A stretch of DNA of 64,000 nucleotides, from NCBI RefSeq assembly GCF_003626755.1, contig NZ_RBCJ01000006.1, positions 248,001 to 312,000 of the forward strand, read 5' to 3'. Shown here in pieces: positions 19,869 through 28,699 of the stretch. Origin of the DNA: Ulvibacterium marinum (GTDB taxonomy: Bacteria; Bacteroidota; Bacteroidia; Flavobacteriales; Flavobacteriaceae). Under the pieces are notes generated by a model. It did not search any database and had not been told where the DNA came from. It worked only from the letters and a program-made list of their open reading frames with translations. The translations under genes were made by a program, and so were the position numbers. How positions within the stretch are numbered: position 1 is the first letter of the stretch; each line of letters opens with the position of its first letter.

Positions 19869-21200
19869 ATGCAATATCTTCCCAACATTTTATTTGTAGC
19901 TGCCTTGATGGCAGGTATTGGATTTTTTATCCGAAATGTGAAGAAATTGGCCCGGAACATAAAATTGGGCAAAAAGGTTGATGTAACGGACAATACTTCA
20001 ATCCGATGGAGAAATATGTTCAAGATAGCATTGGGGCAGACCAAAATGGTGGTCAGGCCAATTTCGGGATTGCTTCATATCATCGTTTATCTAGGATTTA
20101 TAATTATCAATATAGAAGTACTGGAAATCATTATTGATGGTATTTTGGGGACCCATCGTGTTTTTTCGCCATTGGGATCTGCTTACAACTTCCTTATTGC
20201 CTCTTTTGAAATATTTGCCTTGTTGGTCATTATTGCTGTAATCATCTTTTGGGTACGAAGAAACCTTATTCGTTTGGGGCGTTTTATAAAACCAGAAATG
20301 AAAGGATGGCCAAAGACCGATGCCAATTGGATTCTATACATCGAATTGATTCTTATGGTACTTTTTTTAACCATGAACGGAGCAGATTATCAACTGCAGC
20401 AGATGGATGCCACCCATTATACAAAGGCAGGGGCATTTCCTATAAGTCAATTTTTAGCACCTTTTTTTAATGGCATGTCCATACCTTCATTGATTTTAGT
20501 TGAACGTTCGGCTTGGTGGCTTCATATTTTAGGTATCCTTTTCTTTTTGAATTATCTGTATTATTCAAAACATCTTCATATCCTATTGGCTTTTCCCAAC
20601 ACCTATTTTGGCAAATTAGGGCCAAAGGGTAAGTTCAATAATTTGGAGTCCGTTACTCGGGAGGTAAGGTTGATGATGGATCCATCGGCAGACCCTTATA
20701 CTGCTACTCCCGAAGCTGAAAATGGGGAGGAAGTCTCTAAGTTTGGTGCATCCGATGTAAAGGACTTAACTTGGGTACAGTTGTTGAATGCCTACACCTG
20801 TACTGAATGTGGCCGCTGTACCAACGAATGCCCTGCCAATCAAACCGGGAAAAAGTTATCGCCAAGAAAAATCATGATGGATACTCGTGATAGATTGGAA
20901 GAGGTGGGAAATAATCTGGATATTAATAAAGGGATATTCAAGGATGACGGAAAGCAACTGTTGGATGATTATATTACCCGAGAAGAACTTTGGGCCTGTA
21001 CTTCCTGCAACGCATGTGTCGAGGCCTGTCCCGTAAGTATAGATCCTTTATCCATTATTATGGATATGCGCCAATATCTGGTGATGGAACAATCCGCAGC
21101 ACCTTCCGAGCTGAACAATATGATGGGCAATATAGAGAACAACGGAGCTCCTTGGCCATTTAACCAAATGGATAGGCTTAATTGGGCAAAAGAGAATTAA
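19869..21200 (+). CDS. Membrane-bound (Fe-S) oxidoreductase, HdrC/NarI-like fusion
   Basis: 443 residues. The N-terminal half (about 1-250) has five or six membrane segments with histidines placed as heme b ligands would be (GLLHIIVYLGF; WWLHILGILFF; YSKHLHIL), like NarI/DsrM/HdrE-type subunits. The C-terminal half has two 4Fe-4S motifs, CTECGRCTNECP and CTSCNACVEACP. It likely passes electrons between the quinone pool and the CCG-domain partner encoded next. The physiological donor and acceptor are unknown. Its ATG abuts the mlaD-like stop, and the next gene starts 1 nt after its own stop. Confidence 0.85.
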   Translation: MQYLPNILFVAALMAGIGFFIRNVKKLARNIKLGKKVDVTDNTSIRWRNMFKIALGQTKMVVRPISGLLHIIVYLGFIIINIEVLEIIIDGILGTHRVFSPLGSAYNFLIASFEIFALLVIIAVIIFWVRRNLIRLGRFIKPEMKGWPKTDANWILYIELILMVLFLTMNGADYQLQQMDATHYTKAGAFPISQFLAPFFNGMSIPSLILVERSAWWLHILGILFFLNYLYYSKHLHILLAFPNTYFGKLGPKGKFNNLESVTREVRLMMDPSADPYTATPEAENGEEVSKFGASDVKDLTWVQLLNAYTCTECGRCTNECPANQTGKKLSPRKIMMDTRDRLEEVGNNLDINKGIFKDDGKQLLDDYITREELWACTSCNACVEACPVSIDPLSIIMDMRQYLVMEQSAAPSELNNMMGNIENNGAPWPFNQMDRLNWAKEN

Positions 21201-21201
21201 T

Positions 21202-21993
21202 ATGGAAAGTGAACTAAAAGTACCCACCATGGCCGAGCTGTCCGCAGCGGGACAACAGCCTGAAGTCCTGTTTTGGGTGGGCTGTGCCGGAAGTTTTGAC
21301 GACCGGGCCAAAAGAATCACCAAAGCATTTGTAAAGATTCTCAATAGGGCCAAAGTTTCCTTTGCGGTTTTGGGTACCGAGGAAAGCTGCTCCGGAGATC
21401 CCGCGAAAAGGGCGGGTAACGAGTTTTTGTTTCAAATGCAGGCGGTCTCCAATATTGAGGTACTCAATGCCTACGAAATTAAAAAAGTGGTTACGGCTTG
21501 CCCGCATTGTTTTAATACCATGAGGAATGAGTATCCCGACCTTGGAGGGAAATATGAGGTAATGCACCATACCCAATTTTTAGGGCAGCTGGTAGAGGAA
21601 GGCAAAATTACCCTTGAAGGTGGTAAATTCAAAGGAAAACGAATTACATATCACGACCCATGTTATTTGGGTAGGGCCAACAATGTTTATGAAGCCCCTA
21701 GGGATTTGATAAAAAAGCTGGATGCCGAATTGGTGGAAATGAAGAATTGCAAAAAAAAGGGATTATGTTGCGGTGCCGGAGGGGCACAAATGTTTAAGGA
21801 ACCGGAAAGGGGGGATAAGGATGTGAATATTGAGCGAACAGAACAAGCCTTGGAAACAAAACCGGATATTATCGCTGCCGCTTGTCCTTTTTGCAATACC
21901 ATGATGACGGATGGCATTAAGAATAAGGAAAAGGAAGCGATTATAACCGTACAGGATATAGCTGAGTTAATTGCCAATGCGGAGGAATTATGA
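21202..21993 (+). CDS. CCG-domain heterodisulfide reductase-related Fe-S protein
   Basis: 263 residues, soluble. Two cysteine-rich CCG domains are visible: an N-terminal set with WVGCAGSFDDR, ESCSGDPAKRAGNE and TACPHC, and a C-terminal set with YHDPCYLGR, GLCCGAGGAQMF and AACPFC. Such HdrB/GlpC/LutA-like domains bind a non-cubane or 4Fe-4S cluster at the active site. It lies 1 nt downstream of the membrane Fe-S subunit, so the two almost certainly form one complex. Substrate unknown; a disulfide or a lactate-type dehydrogenase link are both possible. Confidence 0.85.
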   Translation: MESELKVPTMAELSAAGQQPEVLFWVGCAGSFDDRAKRITKAFVKILNRAKVSFAVLGTEESCSGDPAKRAGNEFLFQMQAVSNIEVLNAYEIKKVVTACPHCFNTMRNEYPDLGGKYEVMHHTQFLGQLVEEGKITLEGGKFKGKRITYHDPCYLGRANNVYEAPRDLIKKLDAELVEMKNCKKKGLCCGAGGAQMFKEPERGDKDVNIERTEQALETKPDIIAAACPFCNTMMTDGIKNKEKEAIITVQDIAELIANAEEL

Positions 21994-22068
21994 CCATTTA
22001 ATTTGACCAGAATTGTTTTGCGATTCAATCTTTGAAGTTTATTTTTTTAATTTGTAATTCAACTAAAA

Positions 22069-22551
22069 ATGTTAGTGCATTTTGACGATTTGCCGGATAC
22101 ATCTAGAATCTGGATATATCAAGCCAATAGGAGTTTTAATCAAGAAGAGTTAGATAGTTTACAGCGCGAATTGGACGATTTTATCCAAAATTGGACCGCC
22201 CACGGCGGTGAATTAAATGCGGGCTACGAGATTCCCTATAACAGATTTATTGTAATCGGTCTGGATCAGGCCCAGAATGCCGCTTCAGGTTGTTCCATAG
22301 ATGCGTCCGTTCATTTTATCCAACACCTGGAAAAAAAGTATGATGTAGTGTTATTGGACAAAATGAACGTGTCCTACAAACAAGGGGAATATGTTGCCTA
22401 TAAACCCTTGACAGATTTTAAAAAAATGGCTAAGCAGAAGGCCGTGTCCGAAAGAACCATTGTTTTCAATAATTTGGTGACCAATAAAGCAGAGTACAAA
22501 GAACATTGGGAAGTACCGGCATCGGAAAGCTGGCATTCCCGATTTATGTGA
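22069..22551 (+). CDS. Conserved Bacteroidetes protein of unknown function
   Basis: 160 residues, cytoplasmic, no signal or membrane segment. I recognise it as a widely conserved Bacteroidetes protein that databases often label ABC transporter ATPase. No Walker A, Walker B or ABC signature is present, so that label should not be copied. Notable features are WTAHGGELNAGYEIPYNRFIVI, a centrally placed single-Cys segment (ASGCSID) and a C-terminal SWHSRFM. It sits 75 bp after the CCG gene and 110 bp before the GH3 gene, all rightward. Confidence 0.75.
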   Translation: MLVHFDDLPDTSRIWIYQANRSFNQEELDSLQRELDDFIQNWTAHGGELNAGYEIPYNRFIVIGLDQAQNAASGCSIDASVHFIQHLEKKYDVVLLDKMNVSYKQGEYVAYKPLTDFKKMAKQKAVSERTIVFNNLVTNKAEYKEHWEVPASESWHSRFM

Positions 22552-22661
22552 TTACGGGTTGGTATAAAGGTTATGGCCAGCTTAAAACGCTTATTTTCCA
22601 TTAAATCGATAAAGTGCAATAATCATTTGGATTTTTAGTTGTTTCCCCTAGATACTTTTAT

Positions 22662-25574
22662 ATGCGATTCTCCTTAACCGTTTCTTTGTTGTTTCTTATT
22701 GTTTTAGGCATTGAGGCACAGGAAAATCCGTTGATGACAGAAGATAGTTTGGCGCAATCTTCTTGGGTCAATGAACGGTATAGCGCAATGACTTTAGAGG
22801 AAAAGATCGGTCAATTGTTTATGATAAGTGTTGCTTCCAGCCAAGATAAAGGAAGCACCGATAAATTAAAGGACCTTATAAAGGAACACGGAATTGGTGG
22901 GGTTATTTTTTCTACCGGAGGCCCTCAAAGGCAGGCCAAGCTCACCAACGAATACCAAGCTATTTCCAAACTCCCCTTGTTGGTTGGTATGGATGCGGAA
23001 TGGGGTTTGTCAATGCGATTGGATTCTACCTACGCCTTTCCCTGGAATATGACCTTGGGCGCCATTAAGGACAGTACTATTTTGGAAAAGGTAGGCTATC
23101 GGATAGGGCTGCACGCCAAACGTTTGGGAGTTCATATAAACTTTGCACCTGATATTGATGTAAACATAGACCCACAAAATCCAATTATTGGCAATCGCTC
23201 TTTTGGGGAGGATAGGGATAACGTGGCCCAAAAGGGTATAATGTTTATGAAAGGTATGCACCGCGCCGGCGTACTTTCCAGTGGCAAACATTTTCCTGGA
23301 CATGGAGATACGGCAACCGACTCACACCATGCCTTGCCCGTAATTAATGTCACTAGACAAAGATTGGACAGCGTTGAGCTGTATCCCTTTCAAAAATTGA
23401 TAGATGAAGGTTTAAGTAGTGTAATGGTGGCCCATTTGAATGTTCCCGCCTTGGAAATAAAGGAAAACCTCCCATCATCATTGTCAGAACAGATTATATC
23501 CGGCCTTCTAAAGGAAGAAATGGGATTTGACGGATTAGTTTTTACTGACGCGCTGAATATGAAAGGAGTAACCGATAAACGCGAGGAAGGGGATGTGGAA
23601 TTGGCCGCATTTTTGGCGGGGAACGATATATTATTGATGCCCGGTAATATTAATAAGGCCAAAGAGAAGCTTTTGGCAGCGTATGAAAGGGGCCGGATTA
23701 CTGAAAAACGACTTTCAGCATCCGTCAAAAAAATCCTGATGGCCAAATATAAAGTAGGACTAAGCGACTATAAACCTGTACAGGTACAGAACCTTTATAA
23801 AGACCTGAATTCCCTAGAGGATGACCTGGTCTATGACGAAGCTATTGAAAATGCCATTACCGTAGTCAAGAACAATTTTCAACTTATGGGCATCAAGAAA
23901 TTGGAAAATAAAAAGATAGCCTACGTCAAATTTGGTGATGCCAACAGCTATTCTTTTGTGGAAGAACTAAATAAATATGCCAAGGTTACACAGGTTAACG
24001 GCAAGGATATTGTAACCTTAAAAAGAGAACTTTCAAACTATAATTTGGTTATCATTGGTTACCATAAGAATAATAGTAGTCCGTGGAAGCCCTATAAATT
24101 TTCAAAAAACGAACTCTTGTGGTTATCGGAAATAGCAAAACAACGAACTTCAAATACAATTTTGTCCGTTTTTGCCAAGCCTTATGCCTTGATGGATGTT
24201 GCATCCTTTAAGAGTATTGATGGGGTAGTGGTTGCCTACCAGAACAGTGACCAGGCCCAAAGAAAAACGGCACAGCTTATTTTTGGTGCCATTCCCGCAA
24301 AAGGAGTTTTGCCTGTAACGGCGCATCCGGACTTTCCTATGAATACCTCTGTGCAACTTGAGTCGTTGAAACGCTTAGGCTATAGTTTACCCGAGAGTGT
24401 CGGTATGAGTTCCACAAAATTGACCGAAGTGGATAGATTGGTAAATGATGGCCTGGATTCTTTGATGTATCCCGGTGCTCAAGTTTTGATAGCAAGAAAA
24501 GGAAAGGTTATTTACAACGAGGGGTTTGGAAAACCAACATATAAATCCACAGAAAAGATAACACCTGACCATATTTATGATTTGGCCTCAATCACCAAAA
24601 TATTGGCTACTTTGCCATTGGTGATGAAAATGGAGGAAAAGGGCGATATTACTTTGAATAATACCTTTCAAGAGCTAGTACCCGAATATTCGGATACCGA
24701 GCTGAAGAATGTAACTGTTTTAAAAGCTTTATCACATTATGGTCGACTTCCAGCCTGGATAGCATTTTATGTGAGTACCTTAGATAAGAATAGAAAGCCT
24801 TCCAAGGATTTTTATAGAAATGAGCCCTCCGAAGGTTTTTCCTTTAAGGTTTCGGACAATCTTTATTTAACCGATGCCTATCAGGATTCCATTTATAATA
24901 GGATAGGTAGACAGAGACTAAAGTCCAATAGATATCGCTATAGTGATGTTGCCTACTTTGTAATGAAAAAGTATATAGAAGAAACCTACCGAACTCCATT
25001 GGACAAACTGGCCAATGATTTTTTGTATAAACCTATAGGAGCTTTCAATACCAGTTTTAATCCCTTGGATAAATTCCCTAGAAATAAGGTTGTGCCTTCG
25101 GAAGTGGATAAATATTTTCGGTATGAAATTGTACATGGATATGTCCATGATATGGGAGCCGCCATGCAAGGTGGTGTTGGGGGGCATGCGGGACTTTTTA
25201 GCAATGCCAATGACGTTGCCAAGATAATGCAGATGTATTTGCAAGATGGATTTTATGGGGGAACTAGGTTTTTGGACTCCAGGACGGTCAAAAAATTCAA
25301 TACATGTTATTTTTGTGATAAGGACGTCCGTAGGGGAGTGGGCTTTGACAAACCCCAATTAAAGGAGAAGGGGCCTACCTGCGGATGCGTTTCCAGAAAA
25401 AGCTTTGGCCATAGTGGTTTTACGGGAACATATACATGGGCAGATCCCGAGGAAGAAATCGTATATGTGTTTTTATCCAATAGAACCTACCCCACCGCTT
25501 CCAATACGCTTTTGGTGAAATCTGGACTTAGAACAAGAATTCAGCGCGCCATTTATGATGCAATCATCGATTAA
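22662..25574 (+). CDS. GH3 beta-N-acetylglucosaminidase fused to serine beta-lactamase-type hydrolase
   Basis: 970 residues, with an N-terminal signal peptide (to about 20). The NagZ-like GH3 domain (about 30-370) has GKHFPGHGDT near residue 208 followed by DSHHALP, where the Asp/His dyad acts as general acid-base, and a nucleophile Asp in VFTDALNMKG. A GH3 C-terminal-type domain (about 400-570) follows. From about 590 there is a class C beta-lactamase/esterase fold: SxxK in DLASITKI near 641, YSD near 765 and HSG near 920. This suggests a periplasmic muropeptide-processing enzyme that trims both sugar and peptide. The fusion is known in Bacteroidetes. Confidence 0.9.
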   Translation: MRFSLTVSLLFLIVLGIEAQENPLMTEDSLAQSSWVNERYSAMTLEEKIGQLFMISVASSQDKGSTDKLKDLIKEHGIGGVIFSTGGPQRQAKLTNEYQAISKLPLLVGMDAEWGLSMRLDSTYAFPWNMTLGAIKDSTILEKVGYRIGLHAKRLGVHINFAPDIDVNIDPQNPIIGNRSFGEDRDNVAQKGIMFMKGMHRAGVLSSGKHFPGHGDTATDSHHALPVINVTRQRLDSVELYPFQKLIDEGLSSVMVAHLNVPALEIKENLPSSLSEQIISGLLKEEMGFDGLVFTDALNMKGVTDKREEGDVELAAFLAGNDILLMPGNINKAKEKLLAAYERGRITEKRLSASVKKILMAKYKVGLSDYKPVQVQNLYKDLNSLEDDLVYDEAIENAITVVKNNFQLMGIKKLENKKIAYVKFGDANSYSFVEELNKYAKVTQVNGKDIVTLKRELSNYNLVIIGYHKNNSSPWKPYKFSKNELLWLSEIAKQRTSNTILSVFAKPYALMDVASFKSIDGVVVAYQNSDQAQRKTAQLIFGAIPAKGVLPVTAHPDFPMNTSVQLESLKRLGYSLPESVGMSSTKLTEVDRLVNDGLDSLMYPGAQVLIARKGKVIYNEGFGKPTYKSTEKITPDHIYDLASITKILATLPLVMKMEEKGDITLNNTFQELVPEYSDTELKNVTVLKALSHYGRLPAWIAFYVSTLDKNRKPSKDFYRNEPSEGFSFKVSDNLYLTDAYQDSIYNRIGRQRLKSNRYRYSDVAYFVMKKYIEETYRTPLDKLANDFLYKPIGAFNTSFNPLDKFPRNKVVPSEVDKYFRYEIVHGYVHDMGAAMQGGVGGHAGLFSNANDVAKIMQMYLQDGFYGGTRFLDSRTVKKFNTCYFCDKDVRRGVGFDKPQLKEKGPTCGCVSRKSFGHSGFTGTYTWADPEEEIVYVFLSNRTYPTASNTLLVKSGLRTRIQRAIYDAIID

Positions 25575-25691
25575 TAGCAGCCTATAATCCACCTGCCACG
25601 TCAACCTATTGGCGATTTCCAAACTCATAAACTTTCCTTAATTACTGATTGTCATACAAACCGACAATTTCGTTTTCGTTACATTTGAAAA

Positions 25692-26837
25692 ATGAAAATC
25701 GCTATAGTATGTTACCCCACTTTTGGGGGTAGTGGTGTTGTAGCCACGGAATTGGGAATAGCCTTGGCCGAAAGGGGTCATGAAGTACATTTTGTCACCT
25801 ATAGACAACCGGTACGCTTGGAGCTATTGGGCAATAGAATACACTTTCATGAAGTTCATGTTCCAGAATATCCTTTATTTCATTACCAACCATATGAATT
25901 GGCCCTATCCAGTAAGTTGGTGGATACCATAAAACTCTATGGTATAGAGTTATTGCATGTACATTACGCCATTCCCCATGCCTATGCTGGATATATGGCA
26001 AAAAAGATGTTGGAAGAGGAGGGTATTTTTATTCCTATGATTACCACCTTGCACGGAACGGATATCACACTGGTAGGCAATCATCCATTTTACAAACCAG
26101 CGGTAACTTTTAGTATTAACCAATCCGATGTGGTTACTTCGGTTTCTGAAAATCTAAAGCAACGTACGCTCAAATTTTTCAATATTCGGAAGGAAATAGA
26201 GGTGGTTCCCAACTTTATTGATAAAACCAAGTACAGTGTTTCTTTTAAGGATTGCCAAAGATCATTGATGGCCAAGGATGATGAGAAAATCATTACTCAT
26301 ATCAGTAACTTTAGAAAGGTAAAGCATATCCCTGACGTCATCCATATTTTTCATAGGATCCAGCAGGAAATACCGGCGAAGTTGATTATGGTAGGAGAGG
26401 GGCCCGAAAAAGAGAATGCCGAACTGCTCTGTGATCGCCTCGGATTAAGTGAAAAGGTAATCTTTTTGGGTAATAGCCATGAAATAGACAGAATTCTTTG
26501 TTTTTCGGACCTTTTCCTTTTACCTTCAAAATCGGAGAGCTTTGGTTTGGCCGCTTTGGAAGCGATGATAAACAAGGTAGCTATAATTTCCAGTAATACC
26601 GGAGGAATTCCTGAAGTAAATAAGCATGGCATTACCGGTTTTTTAAGTGATGTGGGCGATGTTGAGGATATGGCAAAGAATGCCATAAAAATCCTTGAAG
26701 ATGAAAGAAGGTTGGAAGAATTTAAACAAAATGCATATAATGCGGCACTCAAGTTCGATATTCTAAAGGTATTGCCCCTCTATGAGGCCATCTATGAAAA
26801 AGCCTATAAAAGCAGATATAAGAATTCTTTTATGTAG
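25692..26837 (+). CDS. bshA: N-acetyl-alpha-D-glucosaminyl L-malate synthase
   Basis: 381 residues, GT4 family, GT-B fold. It transfers GlcNAc from UDP-GlcNAc to L-malate, the first step of bacillithiol synthesis. The N-terminus KIAIVCYPTFGGSGVVATELG is diagnostic of BshA, as are HVHYAIPHAYAGY and TTLHGTDITLVG. The nucleotide-binding ESFGLAALEAM motif lies near 280-290. bshB and bshC are not in the window. The next gene begins inside its 3' end. Confidence 0.95.
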   Translation: MKIAIVCYPTFGGSGVVATELGIALAERGHEVHFVTYRQPVRLELLGNRIHFHEVHVPEYPLFHYQPYELALSSKLVDTIKLYGIELLHVHYAIPHAYAGYMAKKMLEEEGIFIPMITTLHGTDITLVGNHPFYKPAVTFSINQSDVVTSVSENLKQRTLKFFNIRKEIEVVPNFIDKTKYSVSFKDCQRSLMAKDDEKIITHISNFRKVKHIPDVIHIFHRIQQEIPAKLIMVGEGPEKENAELLCDRLGLSEKVIFLGNSHEIDRILCFSDLFLLPSKSESFGLAALEAMINKVAIISSNTGGIPEVNKHGITGFLSDVGDVEDMAKNAIKILEDERRLEEFKQNAYNAALKFDILKVLPLYEAIYEKAYKSRYKNSFM

Positions 26838-27300
26838 GATCAGTAGTATTTATATTACTACTTTAATCCTTTTCCTTTCTTGTAACGGACCTAAAAAAAC
26901 ATTGGATAAAAATGTAGAAGGAACGCATCTAAAAGAAGAACTGACCTTATTGTTACATGATGATTATAGTGGTTTGTCTACTGAGGAAACACTTGTTATC
27001 TCTACTGCCAAAGAACTGCACCAGTTTTTTTTAAAGGTAAATAGAATCAGAAAACCCGGGCTTCCAATACCTATAATTGATTTCTCAAAGGAGACAGTCC
27101 TAATTTATTGCGCTGGAGAAAAAGGTCAGCAAATTCTACCCAAACTGTCCATTACGGATATAACGGAAGAAGAAATTGTTATAACTTCCTATTTGGAGGA
27201 GAAACCAAAAAAGACCGTTTCCGATGCTATCATAAGTCCATTTAGCATTTACAAAATACCTTTTACCCAAAAGAAGATTATCTTCCAAAAAAATCGATGA
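26794..27300 (+). CDS. Small lipoprotein of unknown function downstream of bshA
   Basis: 168 residues from the ATG at 26794, which overlaps bshA by 44 bp; an ATG four codons earlier (26782) is possible. A hydrophobic segment ends in the lipobox FLSC, giving a lipidated Cys30. The mature part has FSKETVLIYCAGEK and a protease-inhibitor-like spacing near its end (SDAIISPFSIYKIP), but I do not recognise the family with confidence. The overlap suggests translational coupling to bshA. A role in thiol stress is only a guess from position. Confidence 0.65.
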   Translation: MKKPIKADIRILLCRISSIYITTLILFLSCNGPKKTLDKNVEGTHLKEELTLLLHDDYSGLSTEETLVISTAKELHQFFLKVNRIRKPGLPIPIIDFSKETVLIYCAGEKGQQILPKLSITDITEEEIVITSYLEEKPKKTVSDAIISPFSIYKIPFTQKKIIFQKNR

Positions 27301-27412
27301 ACGAAAATTCTTATGTAGTCCATCGAAAAAAATCGCATTTCACAGTTTGGACTTCCGGTAAATAACTGCTTACCATACCTTTACATTAGTATTAGTCCTA
27401 AATTTTGAACCT

Positions 27413-28585
27413 ATGAAAAGCTATACCCTACATTTGTTTGCCGTTGTCCTATTTGTTTCAAACTCTATTTTTTCTCAAGAAGAAGAACTTCAACTTACGT
27501 CCAAGGACAGCGTGGTCGTTAGTTCCTGGGTGGTAGGTCTTGGCCTTAATATTGTGGATGATTCCGCAACACCCTTTGGAGAGGATTTTTTGGATATCAA
27601 AGACACTTGGCATACAGTTCCTTATCCTTCTAGAATAAGTATAGGTAGATTTTTTAGAAGCGGAATTGGTTTAGAAGCTATTGGTACTTATAATAGATAC
27701 AAGGAAGGAAAGATTGTCGATGGTGCTATAAACAGCAGTCTTAGGGAATACTTTGCCATTGATGGAAAGATTAGTTATGACATAAACAAGATTATCGGAG
27801 AAACTGGATGGTTTGACCCTTATCTTCATGTTGGTGCGGGCTATAGTTCTATAGGTTCGGTAGGAAGAAGTACGGCAAATGCGGGTTTTGGCTTTAATAC
27901 ATGGTTCAGTGATCGATGGGGTTTAAATTTTAATACCATGGGCAAATGGGGAATTCCAGAAGGGTCTACAAAACAAATACAGCATTCCGCGGCAGTGGTT
28001 TATAGATTTGGAATAAAAAAGGAATTGTCCAAAAAAGGGTTAGAAAAACTAGCTCTAATTGAAGCAATGGAAAAAGAGAAACAGCGTGTAAACGATTCCA
28101 TAGCTGCTGCAGACCGGGCAAGGGAGGAAGCTGCTATGGCCAAACAATTGGCTGAAGAAAAAGCGAGGGCCATAGCTGAAAAAGAAAGAATTGAAGCCGA
28201 GAAAAGGCGAAAGCAACTCATAGAAGATAGAATAAAGGAACTAGGGCATGTATATTTCAATTTTGATTCCCACGCCTTAAATAGCGACTCTAAAAAGGTT
28301 CTTGAGGGATTGGCGGATATTTTAAAGGAAAACCCTGATCTTAAAATTAAAATTGCCTCGGGTACGGATTCAAGAGGCCCTGCTCCCTATAACCTTGGGC
28401 TTTCCCAAAGACGTGTTAATAGTACCAAGGATTATCTGCTAAGTTTAGGAATTGATCAGATTAGACTTTCAATAGAAGCATATGGCGAGAACAATCTATT
28501 AAATGAGTGTGATGATAACACATATTGCCCAGAAGCTAAGCATAAGATCAATAGGAGGTCTGAGTTTATAGTTATACGACTCTAA
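27413..28585 (+). CDS. OmpA family outer-membrane protein
   Basis: 390 residues. Signal peptide to about residue 21. A beta-barrel-like domain (about 30-205), rich in alternating aromatic strands, is followed by a charged coiled-coil linker (about 206-275, EKEKQRVNDSIAAADRAR) and a C-terminal OmpA domain (about 280-390). The peptidoglycan-binding signature appears as TDSRGPAPYNLGLSQRRV. Such proteins tether the outer membrane to the cell wall. An extra Cys pair near the C-terminus (ECDDNTYCPEAKH) is common in the Bacteroidetes subgroup. Transcription ends at the hairpin at 28615. Confidence 0.93.
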   Translation: MKSYTLHLFAVVLFVSNSIFSQEEELQLTSKDSVVVSSWVVGLGLNIVDDSATPFGEDFLDIKDTWHTVPYPSRISIGRFFRSGIGLEAIGTYNRYKEGKIVDGAINSSLREYFAIDGKISYDINKIIGETGWFDPYLHVGAGYSSIGSVGRSTANAGFGFNTWFSDRWGLNFNTMGKWGIPEGSTKQIQHSAAVVYRFGIKKELSKKGLEKLALIEAMEKEKQRVNDSIAAADRAREEAAMAKQLAEEKARAIAEKERIEAEKRRKQLIEDRIKELGHVYFNFDSHALNSDSKKVLEGLADILKENPDLKIKIASGTDSRGPAPYNLGLSQRRVNSTKDYLLSLGIDQIRLSIEAYGENNLLNECDDNTYCPEAKHKINRRSEFIVIRL

Positions 28586-28614
28586 GAGGATTGAACCCTG
28601 ACCAAAGATTAAAA

Positions 28615-28647
28615 GGGCACTTGGAAACAAGTGCCCTAGTATTTTTA
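28615..28647. terminator. Bidirectional rho-independent terminator
   Basis: Perfect 9-bp stem GGGCACTTG / CAAGTGCCC (28615-28623 with 28628-28636) around a GAAA loop. TATTTTT follows on the plus strand, and AAAA precedes it at 28611-28614, so it reads as a T-run on the minus strand. It lies between convergent genes and marks the border between the housekeeping region and the polysaccharide locus. Confidence 0.88.
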
Positions 28648-28699
28648 AGCCATACCTCAATCAGATCTGCCTAATTTGAAGCCCTAGAATCCAATTGAC

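Noticed and set aside
25680-25687. TACATTTG as a promoter box for bshA
   Set aside because: It would start transcription inside the gene (ATG at 25692) and has no TTG at normal spacing.
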